From DRPG01 sp964655065 (GTDB lineage Bacteria > Myxococcota_A > UBA796 > GCA-2862545): 64,000 nt of DNA. Positions 33,962-43,613 of the stretch are shown piece by piece. Under the pieces are notes generated by a model. That model saw nothing but the letters and a program-made list of their open reading frames with translations, was not told the origin of the DNA and did not search any database. The translations under genes and the position numbers were made by a program. The stretch spans positions 124,001 through 188,000 of the forward strand of contig CAZZLC010000005.1 of assembly GCA_964655065.1 (NCBI GenBank). The letters run 5' to 3'. Every line of letters starts with the position of its first letter. The first letter of the stretch is position 1.

Positions 33962-35314
33962 TCACGCGTACAACGACTTCACCTTCTCGCGAAGCTCCTC
34001 GCGGAGCGCTCGGGCCTCCTCGTCGAGTCGGGCGAGCTCGGGGGCCTGGTTCACGACGTCGATGGAGAAGGAGCCCGTGGTGGCCAGGTCGGCCTCGGCC
34101 TCCGTCCCTGCCGCCGCGGCCGCCTGCTTCAGCGCGACCAGCGCCTTCAGGTAGCGGTCGACGAGCGCCGCGTCGTCCTGGTCGATGTGCACACCGTGCT
34201 GGAGCACGAAGGCGTTGACCTCGCCGACGCGCTCCACCACGGACCCAGGCGGGATCGATCCGCGTCTCAGGTCCGTGTGCAGCTTCTCCATGCGGTTCCA
34301 AAGGCCCTGGTAGGCCTGACGGCGAAAGGCGACGAACTCGGGCGAGGGCGGCGGCCCGAGGCGTCGGCGTCGGGTGCCGAGCCACACCAGGCCGCCCACG
34401 CCGACCACGAGCAACGAGCCCGCGATGCCCGCCGTCCACCAGCTCGGCGCCTCGGGTCTCGGATCCGGATCCAGCGGGATGGGGGGTACGAAGACGGGCG
34501 CCGCCACCATGGTCTCGGTCGTGGCCTGCTGGTTGACGAGGACCAGCTGGCCGCCCTCGTGCCCGGTCCCGGCGAACGCGCCCTGGTGGGGCGTCTGGGT
34601 CGCGTTGGCCACCACCAGCGAGCGCACGGCGGGAAACAGGACGTCGACCGAGACGTAGCGGGCATCCGTGCGGGCGAGCTGCTGACGGAGGAAGTAGGCG
34701 AACACCGACAGGCCGTCTCGGTAGCGGTCCTGGACGGGCTCGTTGCCTCCGCTGGTCACCACCCACCGGCTGCGGTCACGAGCGAGCCGCCGGGCCTGGA
34801 GCGTGGCGTCGGCGAGACGCGGCTCGAGGAGCTCGAGGCCGCGGGTGGTGAACAGGGAGCCCGAGAAGCACGAGTCGGCGACGAGCAGGACGTGGCGTGC
34901 CGGCAGCGCGTTGACCCCCGCCGCGACGTCGGCGTTGGAGATCCAGCTCGCGCGGCTGTCGTCGTCGGCATCCGCGGGCAGCCAGTAGCCTTCGCCCGCG
35001 GCCTCGTCTTCGATGCCGTGGCCCGCGAAGTAGACGATCACGGCCTCGCACTCCTGCACGGAGTCGCGCAGCCCGTCGAGGGCGTCGAGGATGCGGCGCC
35101 GGTCGGGATCGAGGAGCACCTCGGTCTGCACGCCGTAGCGCTCGGAGAGCGTGTCCGCGAGGGCCCGGACGTCCTCGTGGGGGGTCTCGAGGTCGCTGAC
35201 GTCGGGGTCTTCGTAGGCCTCGACCCCGAACAGCAGGGCACGGTAGCCGCACACGCCGATGTCGTCACCGTCTACGGCGTGCGCGAGCGGGAGGGCGAGC
35301 AGTGCGGTCAACAT
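33962..35314 (-). CDS. Exported caspase-family (C14) protein with C-terminal TM helix
   Basis: A 450-residue protein starting at ATG 35314, which overlaps the stop of the upstream gene by one base (TGATG). It has a signal peptide (MLTALLALPLAHAVDG) and then a caspase-like domain: YRALLFGVEAYEDPDVSDLE; VIVYFAGHGIEDEAAGEGYW with catalytic His; and VLLVADSCFSGSLFTTRGLE with catalytic Cys. Both catalytic residues are present. A TM helix (AGIAGSLLVVGVGGLVWLG, about 285-303) is followed by a ~140-residue helical cytoplasmic tail (coiled-coil EELREKVKSLYA at the end). This topology puts the protease outside the inner membrane, which is unusual for conflict-system caspases. Confidence 0.82.
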   Translation of the reverse strand: MLTALLALPLAHAVDGDDIGVCGYRALLFGVEAYEDPDVSDLETPHEDVRALADTLSERYGVQTEVLLDPDRRRILDALDGLRDSVQECEAVIVYFAGHGIEDEAAGEGYWLPADADDDSRASWISNADVAAGVNALPARHVLLVADSCFSGSLFTTRGLELLEPRLADATLQARRLARDRSRWVVTSGGNEPVQDRYRDGLSVFAYFLRQQLARTDARYVSVDVLFPAVRSLVVANATQTPHQGAFAGTGHEGGQLVLVNQQATTETMVAAPVFVPPIPLDPDPRPEAPSWWTAGIAGSLLVVGVGGLVWLGTRRRRLGPPPSPEFVAFRRQAYQGLWNRMEKLHTDLRRGSIPPGSVVERVGEVNAFVLQHGVHIDQDDAALVDRYLKALVALKQAAAAAGTEAEADLATTGSFSIDVVNQAPELARLDEEARALREELREKVKSLYA

Positions 35315-37854
35315 CAGGGGCTCCCGGGCGGCTCGATGACGGCCAGCTCGCCAAAGTCCGTGTACACGGCGAGCCGGTCGCCGAGCGGACGGATGAGCTG
35401 CGGGCCGCCGATGGTGGGGGACTCGAGTGGGGTGACGCTCGCCGTGGCGCCGTCGATGGCAAACAGCGTTCCGTCGAGCCCGCCGATCCGGAGCGGGCCG
35501 CCGACGAGGATGCGGTCGCCGTCGGGGACGATGTACCGAACGGTGTTGAACGGGGCGACGCCCGGCTGCCAGTTCCGCAGTGTCCCCGTGGCGAGATCGA
35601 CCGCGAACAGCCCGTCGTCGGCGGGCAGACCCGTGACCGAGGCCGCGTTCAGGGAGCCGACGATCAGCTCGTCTCCGAATCGTGCGAGGCCAGTGACGGT
35701 GTTCGTGATCGGCGCCTGGACGTTGCGGAGGGCTCCGGTCTCTGCGTCCACCCACACGAGCTGCCCGCGATCCTGGCCGGCGACCGTGAGCAGAAACCCA
35801 CCGACCACGAGATCGTCGCCGACGAGGAGCAGCTCGGTCGCGAAGCCGCCCATTCCCGGCGAGAAGGTGGGGATCACGCTCCCGTCCGACTTGTCGAAGG
35901 CGACCACGGTGCCGATGTCGCTGCCCGGGATCGCGATTCCGCCGACGTAGACCCGGTCGGCGCCGACGGCGATCGTGGACACCTCGCCGTCGAACTGCGG
36001 CGCGAACGGCAGCAGCTGCAGGGTGGAGAGGTCGATGGCAGCGAAGCCGTTCCGGTCTTCGCCGGCCACCTGGGTGAAGTCGCCCCAGAGGTAGGCGACG
36101 TCGCCGTCCACCCGGACCCCGCGGGGCAGGAGATCGAGGTCGAGCTGCAGGTCACGGACCTCGCCGGAGTCCACGTCGAGGGTGGCGGCATACCGGGCAG
36201 GCTCGGCCACCTGGGTGAACATCCAGATCTCGTCGCCGACGGGCAGCAGTCGAGGGACGAAGGTTGGCGGGGGCACGGGCAGCGAGGCTCCGTCGGACCG
36301 ACGGAACGCGGCCAGGTTCTCCTGGAACAACCCCTCGACGCGGTCGAAGAAGCCGGCCATCGTCACGACGCCGTCGCGCTCGACGATCTGACTGAGGCGC
36401 GCGAACACGGTGGTGTCGACGATGGGAAACGCGTCGGGCTGGAGCACGCCGGTGGTCGAGAACAGGGCGTGGCCGGCGCGCGGCTGGCCCGCTGCCTCGG
36501 TGAACAGGCCAGCGACCCACATGCCGTCTGGCGAGGGCTCGAAGTCCTCGACCTCGCCTCCGATGATGGAGTCGAGCTGCAGGTTCAGCGGGCTCAGCGT
36601 GAAGTTGGGCAGGGCGAAGATGGCCGCCCCCATCCGCGGCTGCTCGTCGACGGTCGTGAACTCGCCACCGACCCAGAGCTGGCCGCCGAGCCCCTCGATG
36701 GTCAATACCCGGTCGTCGAAGCGGGGCGCGAAGTCGAGGAGGGAGAGGTCGGTGGCGTCGAAGGCCGCGAACTGGGGGCGAGGCTCGTCACCGACCCGCT
36801 CGAGGCCGCCGACGACGTAGAGCACCCCGTCGTGCAGCGTGATGTCACGCAGGAAGCCGAGCGAGTCGGTCATGGTGAAGGGGGCGCTCTGGGCCACGAC
36901 GGACAGGCGGTCGAGGTCGAACGCGATCACGCCGCTCGAGCTCGCGAGGTAAGCCACCCGGCCGTCGAGCTCCATGAAGCCGCCCTCGACCTCGGGGGGC
37001 AGGAGCGCGCAGAACTCCTCGTCGAGGCCCGACTCGTCGAGACGAGCCAGTCCCGGGCAGGGGACGCCCGCCACCGACTCGAAGTATCCGCTCGCGAGGT
37101 AGCCCCCGTCAGGGTGCTCGACCAGGTCCTCGATATTGCCGAAGTCGTCGACGCCGGCCAGGCAGCCTGCGACCTCGCCCTCGACGTCGAACCGGAGCAG
37201 TCCGTCGTAACGGCGCGCAATCGAGTCGAACCTGCCGACGACGACCAGCGTGTCGTCGTTCCAGGTGTCGAGGTCGATGACGTTGCTCGACGCGACCGAG
37301 ACGAAGTCGCAGCCGGGGTCGGGGGCAGGATCGGGCTCCGGGTCTTCGGGCGGAGCGACGGTCGCGAGCGGGGTGACCCGGTCGCCGGGGCCGAGGATGG
37401 TGCACCGGACGGTGTCGGACTCGTCGGTGGCGATGCAGCCAGACTCGAAGACGAGGAGCTCGGACCACGTCACGACATCCAGGGAGCGTTCGGGGACGAC
37501 CGTGAGCTCGAGCTCGAGCACCTCCTGGGGGGCGAGGGTCAGGCAGATGGCGTCGAGCTCGCCGAATGCGTCGAGGTCGGCTGGGCACGGGGCGGCCGAC
37601 TCGAGGGCGGGAACCTCGTCGGCCCAGGTCGCGAGGCCCGCTGGGGAGGTGAAGATGGAGAACGCTCCGCTCTCGTCCTGGGTCAGCGTGACCACCACGT
37701 TCGGTGCGCCTTCGGCGCGGACCTCGACCGTGGCCGCGCCCTGGATGCGGGGACGGAGGACCGCCGGTTCGTCCACGACGAGCGCGTCGGGGCCGTCGCC
37801 CGAGCAGCCGACGGCCGCGGCGACGAGGATGGGCAGGCAAGATCGGGTGGACAT
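35314..37854 (-). CDS. Beta-propeller lipoprotein coupled to the caspase gene
   Basis: An 846-residue lipoprotein starting at ATG 37854 after GGAGG. The signal MSTRSCLPILVAAAVGC has lipobox AVGC. From about residue 190 on there are many repeats of about 45-50 residues with the pattern of delta-60/WD40-like propellers (DTLVVVGRFDSIARRYDGLL, GGYLASGYFESVAGVPCPGL, GQLWVGGEFTTVDEQPRMGA, DRVYVGGIAIPGSDIGTVVA). The region at 40-180 is beta-rich with a Cys pair. The stop overlaps the ATG of the exported caspase by one base, so both proteins may work together in the envelope. Probable role is binding or scaffolding; no active site is seen. Confidence 0.8.
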   Translation of the reverse strand: MSTRSCLPILVAAAVGCSGDGPDALVVDEPAVLRPRIQGAATVEVRAEGAPNVVVTLTQDESGAFSIFTSPAGLATWADEVPALESAAPCPADLDAFGELDAICLTLAPQEVLELELTVVPERSLDVVTWSELLVFESGCIATDESDTVRCTILGPGDRVTPLATVAPPEDPEPDPAPDPGCDFVSVASSNVIDLDTWNDDTLVVVGRFDSIARRYDGLLRFDVEGEVAGCLAGVDDFGNIEDLVEHPDGGYLASGYFESVAGVPCPGLARLDESGLDEEFCALLPPEVEGGFMELDGRVAYLASSSGVIAFDLDRLSVVAQSAPFTMTDSLGFLRDITLHDGVLYVVGGLERVGDEPRPQFAAFDATDLSLLDFAPRFDDRVLTIEGLGGQLWVGGEFTTVDEQPRMGAAIFALPNFTLSPLNLQLDSIIGGEVEDFEPSPDGMWVAGLFTEAAGQPRAGHALFSTTGVLQPDAFPIVDTTVFARLSQIVERDGVVTMAGFFDRVEGLFQENLAAFRRSDGASLPVPPPTFVPRLLPVGDEIWMFTQVAEPARYAATLDVDSGEVRDLQLDLDLLPRGVRVDGDVAYLWGDFTQVAGEDRNGFAAIDLSTLQLLPFAPQFDGEVSTIAVGADRVYVGGIAIPGSDIGTVVAFDKSDGSVIPTFSPGMGGFATELLLVGDDLVVGGFLLTVAGQDRGQLVWVDAETGALRNVQAPITNTVTGLARFGDELIVGSLNAASVTGLPADDGLFAVDLATGTLRNWQPGVAPFNTVRYIVPDGDRILVGGPLRIGGLDGTLFAIDGATASVTPLESPTIGGPQLIRPLGDRLAVYTDFGELAVIEPPGSP

Positions 37855-38171
37855 GAGACCTCCGGCGCCCATCATAGGGCGAAATGGGGCCTGTGGTTGT
37901 CTCCCGCTCGACGTGTCGATACGGGGCGAGCGCTCCGATGACCAACCACCTCCCCGTCTACAGGTCCCTCACGCCGTCGCGAAGCGCGCGTTGCGCATGC
38001 GCTCGCTTCGCTTCGGACCGCGGTGCCCTCGCTTCCACTTGCTGTCTCTGTTGTCGCTGTTTCGTCAGCGGCCGTGGCGGCGTGGGCTAGCGAACCGGAG
38101 CTCCAACCCGCCACGGCAGGGACTTCCCCTGTCGCGGAGACTTCCGACCGGCAGGGGCCCTGCAGGAGTCG
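37855..38171 (+). other. Divergent intergenic region
   Basis: About 317 bases between the leftward propeller gene and the rightward ATP-grasp gene. No ORF with local codon use is seen. The middle part has runs of G/C interrupted by TTCGCTTCG-like repeats. No clear promoter boxes or terminator could be picked out. Confidence 0.35.
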
Positions 38172-39116
38172 ATGATGTCCGTACTGCACGTGCTGTTCGA
38201 GAACGAAGACTGGATGCCGCCCCTGCGCGAGGCCCTCGCCGGCCGCAGCGTGCCCTGGCAGGAGCACCGGGTGACGGGAGGTCGGCTCGACCTGTCGGCA
38301 CCGCCGCCCGAGGGGGTGTTCCTCAACCGGATGAGTCCGTCCGCGCACACCCGGGGGAATCAAGGGGGGGTGCGCTTCCTGCAGTCGTACCTCACCTTTC
38401 TCGAGCACCACGGCCGTCGCGTGATCAACGGCAGCCAGGCGTTCGCGCTCGAGGTGAGCAAGGTCGCCCAGGACCTCGCCCTGCGACGCGCTGGCGTCCG
38501 CACGCCCCACACCATCGCGGTGGTCGGGGGGCCAGACCCGCTCGTCGAAGCCGCCCGCAGCATGCCCCTGCCCTTCATCACCAAGGACAACCAGGGCGGG
38601 AAGGGCCTCGGCGTTCGGCTGTTCCGTGACCTCGACGCGTTCGATGCCTACGTGCGGGGCCCCGAGTTCGTGGAGGGTCCCGACGGGGTCACCCTGCTCC
38701 AGCAGTACATCTCACCTCGCGAGCCGTTCGTGACCCGGGTCGAGATCGTCGACGGAGCGTTCCAGTACGCCATCCGGTCCAGCACCGAGGACGGGTTCGA
38801 GCTCTGCCCTGCCGATGCCTGCGCCATCGACGACGAGTTCTGCCCCGTGGGCGACACCGGGCGCTTCGCGCTGCGCGAGGACTTCACGGCCGACGATCCG
38901 CTCGTCGATGCCTACGTGTCGATGATGCGCGAGAACGGCCTCGACGTCGCGGGCATCGAGTTCGTCGAAGATGCCGACGGCAATCGCTACACCTACGACA
39001 TCAACGGCACCACCAACTACAACGGCGACGTCGAGGCGAAGCACGGGTTGTCCGGCATGAGCGCCATCGCTGCGCTGGCCGAGCGCGAGCTGGCGGCGCG
39101 GCTTGCCGTGGCGTGA
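38172..39116 (+). CDS. ATP-grasp family carboxylate-amine ligase (RimK/LysX-like)
   Basis: A 314-residue enzyme of the ATP-grasp fold. The N-terminal third is the pre-ATP-grasp domain (GVFLNRMSPSAHTRGNQGGV, RRVINGSQAFALEVSKVAQD). The nucleotide-binding lysines are in PFITKDNQGGKGLGVRLF. The metal-binding end motif is VAGIEFVEDADGNRYTYDIN followed by GTTNYN, with the expected Glu and Asn ligands. Such enzymes join a carboxylate to an amine via an acyl phosphate, as in peptide or glutamate ligation. The substrate is unknown, as the gene stands alone. Two adjacent ATGs (38172, 38175) follow CAGGAG; the second has the better spacing. Confidence 0.78.
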   Translation: MMSVLHVLFENEDWMPPLREALAGRSVPWQEHRVTGGRLDLSAPPPEGVFLNRMSPSAHTRGNQGGVRFLQSYLTFLEHHGRRVINGSQAFALEVSKVAQDLALRRAGVRTPHTIAVVGGPDPLVEAARSMPLPFITKDNQGGKGLGVRLFRDLDAFDAYVRGPEFVEGPDGVTLLQQYISPREPFVTRVEIVDGAFQYAIRSSTEDGFELCPADACAIDDEFCPVGDTGRFALREDFTADDPLVDAYVSMMRENGLDVAGIEFVEDADGNRYTYDINGTTNYNGDVEAKHGLSGMSAIAALAERELAARLAVA

Positions 39117-39172
39117 CGTCGGTCGGGCTCGTCGGGAATGGGCTCCATGACGACCAGCGCGGAGGGGTCTTG

Positions 39173-39958
39173 GTGGTGTGGTTCCTGGTGAGTGTGGCGC
39201 TGTCGGCCGAGTCCGGTGAGGACGTGCTCGGTCGCTGCGGTCACGACGACCTGACGCTCGAGGGCCTCGACGACAAGCAACGTCGCAAGGCGCTGTTCGA
39301 CCGGGCGTCCGTCGATGCAGCCCAGGAGCGCTTCCTCTGCGCAGCGGAGCTGACGAAGCTCGTCCAGACCTCCACCAACCCCCGCAGGCCCGCCAGCGTA
39401 CGCAAGCTCGACGAGATGGTGGTCGCGAGCGCGGAGCTCGCCTACGCGCGACAGGGCCTCCCCGCGATGAACGAGGGGGACTTCGACATCGCCGAGGCCG
39501 TGTTCCGGCGTCTCGCCGCCATCGGGCACGTCCGATCGCTGCAGACGATGCGGGGGTGGGCCACGCTCGACCGTCGCGCCTGGCTGTACTCGCGGGCTCG
39601 GGACGCGCTGGCCTCTCGGCGTCCGAGGCTCGCGGTCCGGCTGCTCACCCAGCTCGCCGACGCGTGGGACGACGCCACCATCGCCACCAGCATCTCGTGG
39701 AAGGCGGTGGTGGCCCTTCGCGAGCGGGCCGACGCCGCCGTGACCGACGATGAGGCGCTCGCCGCGAAGGAGGCGGCAGATGGCGTGTCCTGCTGGACCA
39801 CGCTCGCGGGTCCGCCCGATGCGATCCGGGTCGTCGGGGAGTGTCCCGAGGGGACGAGCGAGCGGCTCCGCACGCTGCACGACGACCGCGTCTCGGAGAA
39901 CCGGGCCCGCTACACGAAGGGGCCGGTCCACGTCACGACCGAGCATCCCGGGGGCTGA
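39173..39958 (+). CDS. Exported helical protein, unknown function
   Basis: A 261-residue protein from GTG 39173, after GGAGGGG; the next GTG (39176) is also possible. The N-terminus VVWFLVSVALSAES is a signal peptide. The rest is helical, Arg/Ala-rich, with segments such as NEGDFDIAEAVFRRLAAIGH and SRRPRLAVRLLTQLADAWDD that resemble TPR repeats. Three Cys are present (LGRCGH, RFLCAAEL, VSCWTTL). Upstream codons continue open to 39113, but the signal peptide and ribosome site fix the start. No family is assigned. Confidence 0.6.
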   Translation: MVWFLVSVALSAESGEDVLGRCGHDDLTLEGLDDKQRRKALFDRASVDAAQERFLCAAELTKLVQTSTNPRRPASVRKLDEMVVASAELAYARQGLPAMNEGDFDIAEAVFRRLAAIGHVRSLQTMRGWATLDRRAWLYSRARDALASRRPRLAVRLLTQLADAWDDATIATSISWKAVVALRERADAAVTDDEALAAKEAADGVSCWTTLAGPPDAIRVVGECPEGTSERLRTLHDDRVSENRARYTKGPVHVTTEHPGG

Positions 39959-39991
39959 ACGACCCCGCCGGTCTCGCGGAGCGCCGTCGCG

Positions 39992-40999
39992 TCACTTCGC
40001 GGCCACCGCCTCGAGCAGCCTCTGCTTGGTCTGCTCCACCGCCTCGGCGTCGCTCCACGCCTCCCGCAGTTGCTCGGCCTGGGCCACGAGTCCCTCGGTC
40101 ATGTCGTTGGCGCTGGCCTCGAGCTCGGGGTCGACCACGAAGGCGCCGTCTTCGACCTGGCCGCGCAGGTTGGACAGCCGGATCTGCATCGCGTAGCGGC
40201 CGGGCGCGGGCCCCACGTCCCAGCCACGGATCCAGCCGTCGCCGTCGACGAGCAAGCGGACGTGACGGCCGCCCTTCAGGGACCGGGCGATCCCCTCGAA
40301 GCGTCGCTCCACGAGATCGGCGGAGGCCTTGGGGCTCTCCTGGACGAGGAGCAGCGCGCCCAGCGTGGGCGTGCGCTCGGCGACCATCCGCTCGATCTGT
40401 CGCTCCAGGTCCAGCTGGCCCACGTGCGCGGTGAGGGTCTCGCCGTGCTCGGTCACCGACTCGGTGCGCTCGAAGGTCGCGAGCTCCCCCATGCGTCGAA
40501 CCACGGTCACGATGTCACCGTTGCCGAAGGGGGTGCCCTGCAGCGCCGTCTTCGGGACGAAGGGGCTCTCCTGGTCGTACACCCGGGGGCCGATCCGGAC
40601 GACCCGCGGCGTGGGGCCGTCCAGCGCCATCTTGCGGACCATCGTGACGGTGCGGCGGTCGTAGATCAGCTCGATCTCGGCCTGGCTCGGGAGGCCGGCC
40701 GGCACGTCGCCCCCGATCATCCGCTGGGTGCCGGCCACGCGGAACCGATCGGGCGGGGCATAGGCGAAGCCGCCGGTGGTGACCTGCTTCACGTCGCCCG
40801 CGTCGGGCTGACCGAGGAACATCGCGGGGTTGGTCTCCACGCGGTACTCGCCCGAGGTTCCGGACGGCTGGTCCCACTTCGCGAGGGCCTCGCGCAGCGG
40901 CGCGTAGACGCCGGACGCATCGGCTACCGGGGCATCCGACGAAGAGCCGAACCCGCAGCCTCCGCTCACGAGCAGGGTGAAGAGCAGCACTCCGGTCAC
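39992..40999 (-). CDS. LolA-like lipoprotein
   Basis: A 335-residue lipoprotein from GTG 40999 with signal VTGVLLFTLLVSGGCGFG (lipobox SGGC). The mature region has the layout of LolA/outer-membrane lipoprotein carrier-like folds: GEYRVETNPAMFLG, GFAYAPPDRFRVAGT, IELIYDRRTVTMVRKM, then a long concave beta-sheet section ending GRYAMQIRLSNLRGQVEDGA, and a helical tail. It is lipid-anchored and so is unlikely to be the soluble LolA itself; it may be a sensor or carrier for a lipidic ligand. Function is inferred from fold pattern only. Confidence 0.6.
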   Translation of the reverse strand: MTGVLLFTLLVSGGCGFGSSSDAPVADASGVYAPLREALAKWDQPSGTSGEYRVETNPAMFLGQPDAGDVKQVTTGGFAYAPPDRFRVAGTQRMIGGDVPAGLPSQAEIELIYDRRTVTMVRKMALDGPTPRVVRIGPRVYDQESPFVPKTALQGTPFGNGDIVTVVRRMGELATFERTESVTEHGETLTAHVGQLDLERQIERMVAERTPTLGALLLVQESPKASADLVERRFEGIARSLKGGRHVRLLVDGDGWIRGWDVGPAPGRYAMQIRLSNLRGQVEDGAFVVDPELEASANDMTEGLVAQAEQLREAWSDAEAVEQTKQRLLEAVAAK

Positions 41000-41036
41000 G
41001 TGTCCTCCAGGACCCGGCTCCTATCGCGTGAGGGCC

Positions 41037-41693
41037 CTACCCTGCGAACTCGCGCAAGGTGGGGATCAGCTCGGAGAAGTCGTCGATGATCGCGTCGGCA
41101 CCGAGCTCGGCGACGGGGTGCTCGCGATATCCCCAGGAGACCGCGATTACCGGGATGCCTGCCGCACGGCCCGTCGCCACGTCGGTCTCGCTGTCCCCGA
41201 CGAGCACCGCGGGCTCCCCCGCGCGGTCGAGGCGGGCGATGGCCTCGCGGAGGGGCGCCGGATCGGGCTTGCGCACGTCGAGGGTGTCGCCCCCGACCAC
41301 CGCGGCCCCGAACCTCTCGGTGAGTCCGAACTGGGCCAGCACGACGTGGGTGGGCCGCTCGGGCTTGTTGGTGCACAGGGCGAGGCCCCACTGCTCCGCC
41401 ACCACTGCGTCGAGGGCGGCTCGGGCGCCGGGGTAGAGGCTCGTCAGGTCGGTGATGCCGGCCTGGTAGGCCTCGAGGTAGTGAGCGAGCGCGGCATCGA
41501 GATCGGCGGCCGGCCCACCGGTCGCCCGGAACGCCCGGTCGAGGAGCACCCGGGCCCCCTGGCCCACGAACCGATAGGTCTCCTCCAGCGTCAGGGGTCG
41601 GCGGTCCGCAGCGGAGAGCACGGCATTGACGGCGTTGCGGAGATCGGGTGCGCTGTCGATCAGCGTCCCGTCGAGATCGAAGACGACGTTCAC
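41037..41693 (-). CDS. gph: Phosphoglycolate phosphatase (HAD superfamily)
   Basis: A 218-residue HAD-family hydrolase that would dephosphorylate 2-phosphoglycolate. The nucleophile motif is VVFDLDGTLIDSAPDLRNAV (Asp6 and Asp8). Motif II is LALCTNKPERP, and the Lys of motif III lies in DVRKPDPAPLREA. Motif IV is AVLVGDSETDVATGRAAGIP. The alpha-helical cap between motifs I and II is of Gph type, and the length matches. It starts at GTG 41693. Other HAD phosphatases of the PGP class are possible, but the SAPDL and TNKP motifs favour Gph. Confidence 0.85.
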   Translation of the reverse strand: MNVVFDLDGTLIDSAPDLRNAVNAVLSAADRRPLTLEETYRFVGQGARVLLDRAFRATGGPAADLDAALAHYLEAYQAGITDLTSLYPGARAALDAVVAEQWGLALCTNKPERPTHVVLAQFGLTERFGAAVVGGDTLDVRKPDPAPLREAIARLDRAGEPAVLVGDSETDVATGRAAGIPVIAVSWGYREHPVAELGADAIIDDFSELIPTLREFAG

Positions 41694-41732
41694 GGCTCCT
41701 CCCGGGGTCCCTTAGCCAGCCCTGGAGGATGG

Positions 41733-43610
41733 ATGACGAGCATCGCGCTGGGCTGGCTCGCCTGCTCACCAGCCGGCCCGCCGGATGTCGCGGCGAAGGC
41801 TCGTGCGAAGGAGGCCGAGCTCGCGGCGCCGGTGGCCTACGGGCCGCCCGCGGATGGCCGCCTGCGGCCCACGGGGGGCTACCTCGAAGGGGGGACCTGG
41901 TGGAGCGTGTCCGCGACGGAGCCTCGCCAGGTCGGCGTCGACGTGGCGACCCTGCGCGCGGTGGGCACGCGCACTGGTCCAGCGGGGACCCGCGCTTGTG
42001 TCGCGACGGGCCCCGAGGCGTTCGGTACCGTGTGTGTGGGGTTTCGGGGCGGGGCGTGGCGGGTCGACCGTGACGAGCCGGTCGACGGGATGCCCGACCG
42101 GGGCGGGCTCACCGACGTCGCGTGGACCGGAGAGGCGCTGCACGTCGTGGATGGGATCGGTGAGCAGCTGATCACGCTGAAGGCCGGCCGACCCGTCGAG
42201 ACCCGCCCCCTGTGGCCAGGCGTGCGGCGCGTGCTCCCGGTCTCGGACGGTCGCCTCGTCGTGCTCGCCCGCCAGCCTCCGGTGGTCGCGGTGGTCGAGC
42301 CGACGGGCGCGGTACGCCCGCTCCGATCCGGCACTCCGGTTCGAGACGCAGTCGTGGACGAAGCCCGAGGGTTGGTGTGGACGGTCGGTCCCGCGCCGGG
42401 CCCGCTGCGGCGGCACCAGGGCTTCCTCGAAGGCCTCTACTCGACCGTCGAGGGCACGCCGCTCGACGGACCCCCCGACCGCCCCCGCCACGTCCTGGAT
42501 CTTCGGGACAAGCGCCTGGTCGATGGCGTATCGCTCGCGCTGGTGGGCGACCGGCTCGCGGTCGCGGCGTCCGGCTCGGGTGCGGTGTGGCTGGTGCATC
42601 CCGACACCCACCACGACGTGGTCGTCGACGCGGGGCTCGGGCCCCGGGGGCTCGTGGTGGCCGGCGAGCGCGTGTTGGTCCCGGGTCGTCTCGACGATCG
42701 ACTCGTCGCGATCGACGTGGACGCCACGCTACGCGAGCCCGTGGCCGCCGGTCGCGTCCGGGTCACCTCGGTCGCGCTCGGGCCGACGCCGGAGGCCCGC
42801 CATCCCGCCGCGATCGGGGAGCTCTTGTTCAGCCAACGGGCCCTCTGGTCCGACGACGTGCGAAACGACTTCACCTGCGAGAGCTGCCACTGGGAGGGAC
42901 TCTCCGACCATCGGGTCCACCCTGGCTTCCTCGAGCAGCGACGGGAGACCACGCGGCCCGCCGTGGGGATGCGCGGGGTCGCCCCTGTGTTCTCGCCCAT
43001 GCAGTCCGCGACGCTGACCGAAGCGGTCGAGGGCTTCGTGTCCACGCTCGACGTGCGGTACTGGACGCGCCCGGAGCGCGCGCCCGTGCTGGCTCCCGTA
43101 GTCGTCTCGGTGCCCGCGGCGGGGGGGCCCCTTCCGATCACCCTGTCGCCCGCGTCGGTCCGGGAGGCGCTGGTGGCCTGGTTGATGACCGCAGCGCCGG
43201 AGCCGGGGCCGCTGCGCCTGCCGGACGGAGGTCTGTCGGCGGAGGCGCGTCGGGGCCTCCACCTCTTCGAGCGGGACTGTGCGGGCTGCCACGAGCCGGT
43301 TCGGAACCTGCGGACCCGGCAGCTCGTCAGCGACGTGACCGAGGCCCTGCGGTCGGGTCCCCTGGTCTTCGGAGCCCCCCTCTTCCAGCGGTCGGGCATC
43401 GAGCCCACGATGACGCCATCCGGCACGCGGATCTCCCCGCTCGTCGCCCTCTACCGGGGAGGGCCGTACTTCACCGACGGCTCGGCCCCGAGCCTTCGCG
43501 CGGTGGTGGACCGGAGCGACCCGACCGCGCGGCGGGTCCACGGCGCCTCCCGTCGCTACTACGGTCCCGCGGAGCGCGATGCGCTCGTGGCGTTCCTCTG
43601 GTCGCTCTGA
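41733..43610 (+). CDS. Cytochrome c propeller lipoprotein (di-heme)
   Basis: A 625-residue lipoprotein from ATG 41733 after GGAGGATGG. The signal MTSIALGWLAC has lipobox GWLAC. Residues ~40-340 form a beta-propeller-like region (GLTDVAWTGEALHVVDGIGE, LALVGDRLAVAASGSGAVWL). Two heme-c motifs follow: CESCH in NDFTCESCHWEGLSDH and CAGCH in FERDCAGCHEPVRNL, as in MauG/di-heme peroxidase-related modules. Typical of surface electron-transfer or oxidoreductase proteins of this phylum. The exact electron donor or substrate is unknown. Confidence 0.8.
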   Translation: MTSIALGWLACSPAGPPDVAAKARAKEAELAAPVAYGPPADGRLRPTGGYLEGGTWWSVSATEPRQVGVDVATLRAVGTRTGPAGTRACVATGPEAFGTVCVGFRGGAWRVDRDEPVDGMPDRGGLTDVAWTGEALHVVDGIGEQLITLKAGRPVETRPLWPGVRRVLPVSDGRLVVLARQPPVVAVVEPTGAVRPLRSGTPVRDAVVDEARGLVWTVGPAPGPLRRHQGFLEGLYSTVEGTPLDGPPDRPRHVLDLRDKRLVDGVSLALVGDRLAVAASGSGAVWLVHPDTHHDVVVDAGLGPRGLVVAGERVLVPGRLDDRLVAIDVDATLREPVAAGRVRVTSVALGPTPEARHPAAIGELLFSQRALWSDDVRNDFTCESCHWEGLSDHRVHPGFLEQRRETTRPAVGMRGVAPVFSPMQSATLTEAVEGFVSTLDVRYWTRPERAPVLAPVVVSVPAAGGPLPITLSPASVREALVAWLMTAAPEPGPLRLPDGGLSAEARRGLHLFERDCAGCHEPVRNLRTRQLVSDVTEALRSGPLVFGAPLFQRSGIEPTMTPSGTRISPLVALYRGGPYFTDGSAPSLRAVVDRSDPTARRVHGASRRYYGPAERDALVAFLWSL

Positions 43611-43613
43611 CGC

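Noticed and set aside
32895..34766. A 623-codon open frame on the minus strand
   Set aside because: The upstream half is a shadow of the caspase gene and of intergenic sequence; the signal peptide and AGGAGG at 33755 mark the true start.
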